Both the position numbers and the translations under genes were made by a program. DNA of 44,507 nucleotides from Bifidobacterium breve (GTDB taxonomy: Bacteria > Actinomycetota > Actinomycetes > Nanopelagicales > Nanopelagicaceae), in NCBI GenBank assembly GCA_945866305.1, contig CAMBGS010000005.1, positions 1 to 44,507 of the forward strand. The letters run 5' to 3'. This document shows, in pieces, positions 16,320-24,756 of the stretch. The first letter of the stretch is position 1; the number at the start of each line of letters is the position of its first letter. A model generated the notes under the pieces. It was not told where the DNA came from. It saw nothing but the letters and a program-made list of their open reading frames with translations, and did no database searches.

Positions 16320-17408
16320 TTGGATGTCATGTCTAAGTTGATCGATGAAGTAAAAGATTCAAGGCGCAAATATGATGTTGGATCTTGGATAGTTCCAATC
16401 ATCGCGGTCGTTACCGCCATGCTCGTTGCATCAGTTTTAATGATGGCTCAAGGCCTTGACCCAATGCTCGCCTACAAATCACTATTTACTACCGCCTTTG
16501 GTTCAAGTGAGGGAATCGCTGCCACTTTAGGAAAAGCGACACCGCTTGTTTTATCTGGTCTTGCCGTCACACTCGGTTTGCGAGCCGGGCTTTTTAACAT
16601 TGGCGTTCAGGGTCAATTACTCACAGGCGCACTCGCCTCAGCGTGGGCAGGATATGCGCTCACCAACCTGCCGCCTCTAGTTCATATCGCACTTGCCCTC
16701 GCTTTTGGTTTCTTCTTTGGCGCAATCGTTGGTGCTATAGCTGGTTATCTAAAAGCATTTCGCGGAGTTCACGAAGTTATCACCACAATCATGCTCAACT
16801 CTATTGTTATGGGAATCGTTGACTATTTAGCATCAAATCCATTTAAAGAGCCTGACCAAGCGCTCACCAGAACACCACAAATTTTAGATTCTGTTCGTCT
16901 GCCAATGTTTGGCAACTTCCCAAGTGGTTTCTTCTTAGCCGCTGCTCTCGCATTTTTAATGTGGTGGATTTTAGGATTCACAACGACAGGTTTTCGATTT
17001 AACACCGTAGGACGTAACCGATTTGCTGCGTGGTATGCCGGTATTTCATATAAGAAGACAATTTTCTTTGCAATGCTTTTCTCGGGAGGAATTGCTGGAC
17101 TCGGCGGTGCTGTTGAAACGCTAGGAATTACCTACAGATTTGAACCTGCCTTCAACTTAGGACTAGGTTTCGATGGAATCACCATCGCGCTCCTTGGGCG
17201 AGTGCACCCGGTAGGAATCATTCCGGGGGCGATTTTGATTGGTGGCATGCGCGCTGGTGCCGCCAATATGCAATTTGATGCTGGTGTTGCCCCTGAGCTT
17301 GTAGACCTGCTCCTTGCGATGATTCTATTCTTTGTAACCGCACCTCTTATTTCAAGATTTTTTAAGAACTCTTCCAACCGCTCGCTTACTGGAGGTTGGG
17401 GAAATTGA
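16320..17408 (+). CDS. Nucleoside-type ABC transporter permease (NupP/YufP-like)
   Basis: LGKATPLVLSGLAVTLGLRAGLFNIGVQGQLLTGA; GAIAGYLKAFRGVHEVITTIMLN. Confidence 0.9.
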   Translation: MDVMSKLIDEVKDSRRKYDVGSWIVPIIAVVTAMLVASVLMMAQGLDPMLAYKSLFTTAFGSSEGIAATLGKATPLVLSGLAVTLGLRAGLFNIGVQGQLLTGALASAWAGYALTNLPPLVHIALALAFGFFFGAIVGAIAGYLKAFRGVHEVITTIMLNSIVMGIVDYLASNPFKEPDQALTRTPQILDSVRLPMFGNFPSGFFLAAALAFLMWWILGFTTTGFRFNTVGRNRFAAWYAGISYKKTIFFAMLFSGGIAGLGGAVETLGITYRFEPAFNLGLGFDGITIALLGRVHPVGIIPGAILIGGMRAGAANMQFDAGVAPELVDLLLAMILFFVTAPLISRFFKNSSNRSLTGGWGN

Positions 17409-18394
17409 TAACTCTAATTAAACGTAGAGGTTCTTACTACTTTCTTGCCGTAACGCTTGCGACTCTGTACTTGTATTCGCAATCTGCAAATATCACAACT
17501 TCTGTATTTTCAATTGCAGTCACATTTGCTATGCCTCTGGCCTTGGCAGCAATGGTAGGAATCATGTGCGAACGAACCGGTATCGTAAATATCGGTATCG
17601 AAGGCACCTTGCTCTTATCTTCGTTCGTTGCTTTTTACGTTGCAATTGCAGCCAAGAGCATTGTCATCGGATTCCTAGTAGCGATGGCAACCGGCGTTGC
17701 GATGAGCTTACTTCTAGCCTTGATGAGCGTGACTTGGAAGATGGATCAGATAATTGCCGGAACTATTCTAAATATTTTGGCTACCGGTCTAACTTCATTC
17801 TTCTACATCCAAGGCAACATGCTCCCAAATATGTTTAGACAAAAACCAATTCCGGGGCTTTCAAACCTTCCATTCTTTGGTGATGTTCTCTTTAAGCATG
17901 GTTTGTTGATGTATATCGGATTCGTTGTAATCATTACTCTTTACTACGGTCTATTTCATACACCTTGGGGGTTGCGCACTCGTGCAGTTGGAGAGCACCC
18001 ATCATCTGCTGATACAGCAGGTGTTTCAGTCTCACGTATGCGATATGTAAATGTGGCTATCGCGGGTGCAATCGGCGGACTCTGTGGCTCTTACTTAGTC
18101 CTTGAACTGGTCGGTTCTTGGAACCGTGGCTTTACCGCAGGTAAAGGTTTTACCGCACTTGCGCTGATGATCTTTGGGCGCTGGAATCCAATGGGCGCGC
18201 TGGCTGCTGCCATGTTCTTCGGCTTGGCCCAAGCTGGCGCAAATCAATTAATGATCAATGGCACAGTAAATATCCCACCACAATTTGTCGGAATTTTGCC
18301 GTATGTAATGACAATTATTGTTTTGGCGATTTCGGCTGGAAAAGTCAGACCACCTGCTGCTGAAGGACAACCTTACGAGAAGGGACAATCTTGA
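17396..18394 (+). CDS. Nucleoside-type ABC transporter permease (NupQ/YufQ-like)
   Basis: MCERTGIVNIGIEGTLL; WGLRTRAVGEHPSSADTAGVSVSRMRY; GRWNPMGALAAAMFFG. Confidence 0.9.
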   Translation: MGKLITLIKRRGSYYFLAVTLATLYLYSQSANITTSVFSIAVTFAMPLALAAMVGIMCERTGIVNIGIEGTLLLSSFVAFYVAIAAKSIVIGFLVAMATGVAMSLLLALMSVTWKMDQIIAGTILNILATGLTSFFYIQGNMLPNMFRQKPIPGLSNLPFFGDVLFKHGLLMYIGFVVIITLYYGLFHTPWGLRTRAVGEHPSSADTAGVSVSRMRYVNVAIAGAIGGLCGSYLVLELVGSWNRGFTAGKGFTALALMIFGRWNPMGALAAAMFFGLAQAGANQLMINGTVNIPPQFVGILPYVMTIIVLAISAGKVRPPAAEGQPYEKGQS

Positions 18395-19902
18395 TGAGTG
18401 CGCTCCTAGAAATTACTGGCGTTTCCAAGCAATATCCCGGTGTATTGGCTAATGACAATATTTCTTTAACTGTAAGCGCTGGAGAAGTTGTGGCACTGCT
18501 GGGAGAAAATGGAGCTGGAAAGTCAACGCTGCTAAAGGCGGTCTTTGGTTTAGTAAAGCCAGATTCGGGCGAGATAAAAATCGGTGGAGAACCAATCGTT
18601 TTTGGAGATACTGCTGGAATAATTTCGCGCGGCGTAGGAATGGTTCACCAACACTTCCAGTTGGTACCAGTAATGACAGTCGCCGAAAACATAATTCTCG
18701 GTGATGAACCAAAACGTGGACTCTTTATTAATATGAAGGCTGCGCGCGCTGAAATAATCGCACTTTCCAAGCGTTACGGCCTGGAAGTAGATCCCGATGC
18801 AGTGATTGAAGACCTGCCAGTCGGTATGCAGCAGCGCGTGGAAATTCTTAAGGCGCTACGTAAAGATGTTAAGTTGTTAATTCTCGATGAACCAACCGCG
18901 GTACTCACACCCCAAGAAATCGATGAACTCCTTTCGGTCGTTCGTAATTTGGCGAAATCTGGCGTGGGTATTGTTCTGATTACACACAAACTGCACGAAG
19001 TTATGGCTGTTGCCGATCGCGTTGTTGTTCTACGTGGTGGCAAGTTGATCGGTACCACCTCGCCAAAAGAAACAAATGAAGCAGGCTTGGCACAAATGAT
19101 GGTTGGCCGCTCAGTTGTTCTTCAAGTAAATCGCACTGAAGCAAAACGAGGTGGCGTTGTCCTGGAAGTTAAAGGCCTACAAGTTCGCGATGATCGCAAG
19201 ATCCTTTCAGTAAAAGGCGTGGATTTCTCGCTTCATAAAGGAGAAATTTTAGGAATTGCCGGCGTCGAAGGAAACGGACAACGCGAATTTGTTGAAGCGA
19301 TCTGCGGAATGCGCCATCGTGAAGCTGGCGAAGTAATTATCAATGGCGTTGCTACTAAAGATTTGGATCCACATGGCGCTCACGAAGCAGGTATTTCCCA
19401 TGTCCCTGAAGATCGCGAAAAGCATGGATTGGTTTCAAGTTACAGCATCGCCGATAATTTGATACTAAATCAATTTGATCAAGAACCATTTGCCAAAGGT
19501 TGGATTCGCAATCTAGGTGAGATTTCTAAGAATGCACTTGGAATGGTAGAAAAATTTGATATCCGAACTCCATCTGCTTCCAACACTGCAAGTTCACTTT
19601 CTGGTGGAAATAAGCAGAAAGTGGTTGTTGCTCGCGAGCTAAGTGAAGAGCTCCCAGTATTAATCGCCGCGCAACCAACTCGCGGTGTTGATGTCGGCTC
19701 CATTGAATTTATCCATAACCAATTGCTCTCAGCACGAGATAAGGGTGCAGCGGTTCTATTGGTATCTGCTGAACTAGATGAAATTCTCTCGCTCTCAGAT
19801 CGAATTGCAGTTATGTCGGGTGGAAAAATCGTGGCAATTGTTGATTCCAAGGGCGCTGATCGAAATTACATTGGTCGCCTCATGGCCGGTCTCGACAAGT
19901 AA
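18391..19902 (+). CDS. Nucleoside-type ABC transporter ATP-binding protein with two nucleotide-binding domains (NupO/YufO-like)
   Basis: GENGAGKST, VGMQQRVEILKAL, LILDEPTAVLTPQE; second domain GVEGNGQREF, LSGGNKQKVVVAREL. Confidence 0.92.
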   Translation: MMSALLEITGVSKQYPGVLANDNISLTVSAGEVVALLGENGAGKSTLLKAVFGLVKPDSGEIKIGGEPIVFGDTAGIISRGVGMVHQHFQLVPVMTVAENIILGDEPKRGLFINMKAARAEIIALSKRYGLEVDPDAVIEDLPVGMQQRVEILKALRKDVKLLILDEPTAVLTPQEIDELLSVVRNLAKSGVGIVLITHKLHEVMAVADRVVVLRGGKLIGTTSPKETNEAGLAQMMVGRSVVLQVNRTEAKRGGVVLEVKGLQVRDDRKILSVKGVDFSLHKGEILGIAGVEGNGQREFVEAICGMRHREAGEVIINGVATKDLDPHGAHEAGISHVPEDREKHGLVSSYSIADNLILNQFDQEPFAKGWIRNLGEISKNALGMVEKFDIRTPSASNTASSLSGGNKQKVVVARELSEELPVLIAAQPTRGVDVGSIEFIHNQLLSARDKGAAVLLVSAELDEILSLSDRIAVMSGGKIVAIVDSKGADRNYIGRLMAGLDK

Positions 19903-19909
19903 GCACTAG

Positions 19910-20647
19910 ATGAAAATTGGAATCATTGCAGGTACCGGATTTTATAATTTGCCAGCGCTGGCAGGATCAAAACCTCAAGCAGTAGATACCGTTTATGGAA
20001 AAGCGCTAATCACATCAGGTACTTGGCACGGGGTCGAGATTGCATTTCTTACTCGCCACGGCGTTGATCACAGCGTTCCACCGAGCGCGGTTAATTATCG
20101 TGCAAATATCACAGCGCTTAAGAACGCAGGTGTGGATTTCGTCGTCGCCGTAAACGTGGTTGGCGGAATAGATCCAAAGTTGCCAGCGGGATCGCTGCAA
20201 TTGCTTGATGATTTCGTAGATTTCACACACGGGCGTGCGGATACTTTCTTCGATGGAGTACAACCTGGTGGCGTTCAACATATAGATATGTCACATCTTT
20301 ATGATGCGGAAGTTAAAACGGCTATGGCAAAATCGGCGAAAGACGCTGGAATCGCGCTAAATACAGGTGGTATCTACGCAGGCTTTAACGGCCCACGCTT
20401 TGAAACACCGGCAGAAATTCGACTTGCTGCACTATCCGGTGCAACTGTGGTTGGTATGACCGGCGTTCCCGAAGTTTCGCTAGCTAAAGAAGCTGGGCTT
20501 CGTTATGCCGCAATCGCACTCGTTGTTAATCCAGCAGCTGGAATAAGCGATACACCAATCACAATGGAAGATATCAACGCTGCCCTGAAGGCGGCCAGCG
20601 AGAAGGTAATTACTATTATTGATGGCACCATCAAGGCTTTTGCCTAA
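19910..20647 (+). CDS. MTAP/PNP-family nucleoside phosphorylase, likely S-methyl-5'-thioinosine/6-oxopurine type
   Basis: MKIGIIAGTGFYNL, FLTRHGVDHSVPPSAVNYRAN, GPRFETPAEIR, VVGMTGVPEVSLAKEAGLRYAAIALVVNPAAG. Confidence 0.9.
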   Translation: MKIGIIAGTGFYNLPALAGSKPQAVDTVYGKALITSGTWHGVEIAFLTRHGVDHSVPPSAVNYRANITALKNAGVDFVVAVNVVGGIDPKLPAGSLQLLDDFVDFTHGRADTFFDGVQPGGVQHIDMSHLYDAEVKTAMAKSAKDAGIALNTGGIYAGFNGPRFETPAEIRLAALSGATVVGMTGVPEVSLAKEAGLRYAAIALVVNPAAGISDTPITMEDINAALKAASEKVITIIDGTIKAFA

Positions 20648-21948
20648 TGCTTGATTTACTTATCAAGAACGCGCGGTATGCCGTTACCTCAAATGCAAAG
20701 AATGAGATTCTCGAAGGTGTTTCTATCGGAATTAAAGATGGCAAAATTGCATATATCGGACCCGATTCACCGGATGCAAAAACGACTTTTGATGCAACAG
20801 ATAAATTAATTTCTCCAGGGCTAATCAATAGCCACACTCACTTAGGAATGTCTTTACTGCGTGGCTGGGCAGAAGGCGTTAACTTGCAAGGTTTTCTGGA
20901 GCGAGTTTGGGCTGCAGAGGGCGCAATTATGGACGAAGCAACTTGCGAACTAGGTACCGAGCTTGGCGCACTTGAGGCGTTACTTTCTGGCACAACCACA
21001 ACTATGGATATGTATTTAAATCCGGTTGCTACACATCGCGGAGCAGTTCGCGTTGGCCTTCGCCATATAGCCGGCCCAATCTTCTTTGATTTCCCTGGTT
21101 TAGATGGTCTGCAATGGCATCAGCGAATTGAACGAGCTCATCGATGGCCGGCAGAACTTGCCAAGATCGGTGGGCCATACATTCCAACGTACTTTATGCC
21201 GCATTCGACTTATACAGATTCACCTGAGAATTTAACTGAAGTTGCCGCGATTGCCAAAGAGCTTGGTGCGCGAATTCATTTACATGTCTCTGAGACCGAA
21301 GCAGAGAATGTCGATGTGCAATCTCGTTACTCCAAATCCCCCACTGAAGTCTGCCGCGATACAGGCATCTTGGATGTGCCAACTATCTTCGGACATGGTG
21401 TTCATTTATCTGACTCTGATATGAAGATTGCTGCAAGCAAGGGAGCTTCCGTCGGTCACTGTCCTGGAAGTAATTTAAAACTTGGTTCAGGTTTGGCGCG
21501 ATTTAACGATATGCGCAAAGCCGGCATCACCGTGGGCCTTGGCACTGATTCTTGTTCTTCATCTAATGACTTGGATATGTTTTCGGTAATGCGCATGGCA
21601 GCACACGTCGTTGCCCTTCGCCAATCCCCCGCAGATGTTGATTTAACTTCCATAGTTCGCGCCGCAACTATTGAGGCGGCTAAGGCAGTTGGTCTGGGTG
21701 ATCGAGTTGGCAGTATCGAAATTGGCAAGGAAGCGGATTTGATTGCGCTAGATCTTCACGCCGCACATTTAACTCCAGTCCATGATGTAAATGCGCTCTT
21801 GGTTTTTGCAGCTGGGCGCGGTGATGTCTCCGATGTATGGGTGGCTGGTGATCAAGTTGTTGCCAAACGCCAGAGCACGAAGATTGATTTAACTGATTTA
21901 ATCAAGCGAGTGAATCTGCGAGTAAAGGCGCTGGAACCACTCAAATGA
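20647..21948 (+). CDS. Amidohydrolase, MtaD/SAH-deaminase-like family
   Basis: LISPGLINSHTHLGMSLLRGWAEG, IHLHVSETEAE, FGHGVHLSDSDM, VGHCPGSNLKLGSGLA, VGLGTDSCSSSNDLDMF. Confidence 0.88.
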   Translation: MLDLLIKNARYAVTSNAKNEILEGVSIGIKDGKIAYIGPDSPDAKTTFDATDKLISPGLINSHTHLGMSLLRGWAEGVNLQGFLERVWAAEGAIMDEATCELGTELGALEALLSGTTTTMDMYLNPVATHRGAVRVGLRHIAGPIFFDFPGLDGLQWHQRIERAHRWPAELAKIGGPYIPTYFMPHSTYTDSPENLTEVAAIAKELGARIHLHVSETEAENVDVQSRYSKSPTEVCRDTGILDVPTIFGHGVHLSDSDMKIAASKGASVGHCPGSNLKLGSGLARFNDMRKAGITVGLGTDSCSSSNDLDMFSVMRMAAHVVALRQSPADVDLTSIVRAATIEAAKAVGLGDRVGSIEIGKEADLIALDLHAAHLTPVHDVNALLVFAAGRGDVSDVWVAGDQVVAKRQSTKIDLTDLIKRVNLRVKALEPLK

Positions 21949-22649
21949 GCTTTGCCGGTAAGAGCATATTAGTTACAGGTGCATCAGGCTTTATTGGCCA
22001 AGCATATGTTTCACGATTTCTCGAACTTGGTGCAACCGTTTGCGCACAGGTAAATACTGGAGAAATCTTGGCGCACGATAACTTGCACGTAATAGCTTCT
22101 GACTTATCCGTGGCCAAATCTGGAACTTCGCTGGTGCAGGAAGCGCTATCTCGGGTAGGTAAATTAGATTTCGTAATCAACAACGCTGCAAATCAAGCAA
22201 TTCTGGATCCGGCACACGCGACACGTGCTGAAATTGAATTGATGATGCGTATCAATGTAGATGCCCCAAAAGAGATTATTGATGAATCTGCCAAATCTGG
22301 CGTTAGCGTTGTCTTAAATATTTCATCTGTAGAAGCGCTAAATCCCCGCGCTGGACATGAAATATATGGAGCAAGCAAAGCAGCGTTAGATGTCTTAACT
22401 CGTTCTGCTTCGCGCGCACATGCACCGATGCGCGTACTTGGTTTGCGCCTTGGTTTGATTGGCCGTCCCGGAATTGATCAGGCTTGGCCAGAAGGTGTTG
22501 CTGCATGGAAGACTGCAACTCCGCTAAAGCGTTATGCAAGTGCAGAAGAAGTTGTTGGTGTTACAGAATTTTTGTTATCCGATGCTAATGCCTGGGCCAC
22601 CGGAAGTACTTACGACTTCGATGGTGGCCTAGGCAGTAACAGTTGGTAG
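21945..22649 (+). CDS. SDR family oxidoreductase, translationally coupled to the amidohydrolase
   Basis: VTGASGFIGQAYVSRFLE, NISSVEALN...YGASK, 4-nt overlap with upstream gene. Confidence 0.88.
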   Translation: MSFAGKSILVTGASGFIGQAYVSRFLELGATVCAQVNTGEILAHDNLHVIASDLSVAKSGTSLVQEALSRVGKLDFVINNAANQAILDPAHATRAEIELMMRINVDAPKEIIDESAKSGVSVVLNISSVEALNPRAGHEIYGASKAALDVLTRSASRAHAPMRVLGLRLGLIGRPGIDQAWPEGVAAWKTATPLKRYASAEEVVGVTEFLLSDANAWATGSTYDFDGGLGSNSW

Positions 22650-22656
22650 AAAAGAA

Positions 22657-22680
22657 AAGAGGCCAGTTACCTGGCCCCTT
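22657..22680. terminator. Hairpin between convergent genes (AAGAGGCCAG-TTAC-CTGGCCCCTT)
   Basis: 10-bp stem with one mismatch, between the + operon end and the - PhoX gene end. Confidence 0.65.
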
Positions 22681-22707
22681 TCCCCATCCCTCGACAAAAG
22701 ATTACTT

Positions 22708-24321
22708 TTAGACGTCAGTCCAGTTCGCAATCTTTAAGATGTACCACTGTCCGCCTTCAACAGCTTTTGCCAATGTGGCATCTGCTGGATCAAGATCAGG
22801 ACGAGCCTTTGCAGGAGTTGCGTGAATCTGCGCTACAAACATGTAGTAGCTATTGGTATCAGATTTGGACGTACGCAATTCGGCTGTTACATCAACGATT
22901 CCTGAGGATTCTTCATCTTGAGTGATAAATGAAGCACCAGTTGATGTGAAGTATTCTGCTTTGAATTGAGCGATAGTTCCAACTTTGCCATCGCTAATGC
23001 GATAGGAAACGATACGCGCAAGGTGAGCATTGTTACCTGGATCTTCTTGGATCAAGACATTTCCAAATGAATCTACTGAGATGTTATCTGGCTTAGACAT
23101 GTAAATGCTTTCAGATCCATCTAGTAGCAGTTCAAGAGTTGCACCGCTCAAAGGCTTTGAAACATCATTAAAGCGAATACGCCATAACGCTCCACCATCG
23201 CGACTTACTGTTGGTGTAGCTGGATTTGGGGTAGTAGCTGCAACAGCCTTGTTAAGTGGATCCGAGTCTGATTGTGTAGTTACGAAGTAGTAATCATTTG
23301 GCTTCTTTGGATCGAACTGACCATCTTCTACGCGAGCAAATTCAATTCCCTTTGCATTGGCTTCAATGTTCTGATCTTTTCCATTCGCCTTGATATTAAC
23401 TTCAGCAAATGAGATTGGGAGAGGCTTGTTCTTGCCGTACTTAGTGCGAATCTCGGCATCGTTCGCAACCACTGCGCCTGCCGCTGCTGCTACAACATAT
23501 GACTTTCCGTTGGTAAAGCCAGCTTTTTCATACCAAGTGCCGGTCTTTGTCTTTGTTCCGACATACATCCATTGTTGGCTATCTGTTGCTGAACCATCTT
23601 CATTGGTCATAAGTACAGTTGTCTTGCCCTTGGTTGGTGCTGGGATCACATTCTCCCAAGCAGCGAGGCCGAGAGCCGGAAGTTGTACGAGTTGGCCGTT
23701 TGTTAGGTTTGTAGCGAAAGCGCGTGATTCATCTCCGCCTTCTTCTCCGGCAAGAAATACTGCATCGGTAAATCCATAACCAGATGCCTTGTCAAAGAAT
23801 GATCCTGCTGGAGCAAGTGATCCTGAGCAGAAACGATTTAACAAGTAAGAGTGATTAAGGGTTCCGAAAGAATCCTTAACCAAGGCACCTGCTGGCGCTA
23901 CTGGAGTTTGACCGTACTTACCAGTTGTGTAGTCATACCAAACTACATCTTTAAATAGGTCAACTGCTTTTGTAACCTTCTGTGTTTTTAGGTCATAAGT
24001 CATATCGCTTAGGAATGATCCTGAAACCAGTCCACCAGCTGTTGTACGGCCGGCTGCAACTGCGTTAGTAGCGCTCCATTCGTGATTGGTAATAACGCGT
24101 AGGGAGTTGCCATTTTTAACAACACCAAGTCCATCTGGAATTCCTGGAACAAGGTATGTGCCAACCATGTCACCTGCTGAGGCAAATGGGGTAAGAGTCG
24201 CAGATGTTGCAACAGCTTCTACATATACTGGCGCTGCTGCATTTGCAGGAGCTGCCGAGATTGCTAGAAACGCAGTAGCAGTTATTACTGCTATTCCACG
24301 CTTGACTTGAATCAATTTCAC
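22708..24321 (-). CDS. PhoX/DUF839-family secreted phosphatase-like protein
   Basis: Signal MKLIQVKRGIAVITATAFLAISAAPANA; VITNHEWSATN, VFLAGEEGGDESRAF, VLIQEDPG motifs. Confidence 0.8.
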   Translation of the reverse strand: MKLIQVKRGIAVITATAFLAISAAPANAAAPVYVEAVATSATLTPFASAGDMVGTYLVPGIPDGLGVVKNGNSLRVITNHEWSATNAVAAGRTTAGGLVSGSFLSDMTYDLKTQKVTKAVDLFKDVVWYDYTTGKYGQTPVAPAGALVKDSFGTLNHSYLLNRFCSGSLAPAGSFFDKASGYGFTDAVFLAGEEGGDESRAFATNLTNGQLVQLPALGLAAWENVIPAPTKGKTTVLMTNEDGSATDSQQWMYVGTKTKTGTWYEKAGFTNGKSYVVAAAAGAVVANDAEIRTKYGKNKPLPISFAEVNIKANGKDQNIEANAKGIEFARVEDGQFDPKKPNDYYFVTTQSDSDPLNKAVAATTPNPATPTVSRDGGALWRIRFNDVSKPLSGATLELLLDGSESIYMSKPDNISVDSFGNVLIQEDPGNNAHLARIVSYRISDGKVGTIAQFKAEYFTSTGASFITQDEESSGIVDVTAELRTSKSDTNSYYMFVAQIHATPAKARPDLDPADATLAKAVEGGQWYILKIANWTDV

Positions 24322-24476
24322 TTAAATCTCCTATTTGGGTTATGGGAAGTTCTGGGTTCGAACGAGGCGATCTAATCTCTTGATTATGAATAGATAGCAA
24401 TCAACTAAGTAATAGCTCGTGAATTAGCAGTTATGATCAAATAGAATCTAATGAAATAAACATCTTCCAAAATGAA

Positions 24477-24515
24477 CAGAGCGCTTACTGGAGGTAAATG
24501 TCTGTAAGCGCTCTG
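24477..24515 (-). terminator. Terminator-like hairpin downstream of tRNA-Glu
   Basis: Perfect 12-bp arms CAGAGCGCTTAC...GTAAGCGCTCTG, then TTCATTTT on the minus strand. Confidence 0.65.
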
Positions 24516-24521
24516 ATGCAT

Positions 24522-24597
24522 TGGTAGCCCCGAAGGGATTCGAACCCTCGTAGCTGACTTGAGAAGCCAGAGTCCTAGGCCGCTAGACGACGGGGCC
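24522..24597 (-). tRNA. tRNA-Glu(CTC), CCA encoded
   Basis: GGCCCCG...CTGGC-TTCTCAA-GTCAG...GGGTTCGAATCCC...CGGGGCTACCA; anticodon CTC. Confidence 0.93.
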
Positions 24598-24644
24598 CTA
24601 GTACATTTTTAAAACCTTTATTGCTTGTATTGCTGGGTACTGCG

Positions 24645-24716
24645 CTGGGGTACCAGGACTCGAACCTAGACTTACTGAACCAGAATCAGCAGGGCTGCCA
24701 ATTACCCCATACCCCA
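24645..24716 (-). tRNA. tRNA-Gln(CTG)
   Basis: TGGGGTA...GCTGA-TTCTGGT-TCAGT...GGTTCGAGTCC...TACCCCAG; anticodon CTG. Confidence 0.93.
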
Positions 24717-24756
24717 TTAGAACAGGGGCAAGAATACCGCAATTTTTAAAGAAGAT

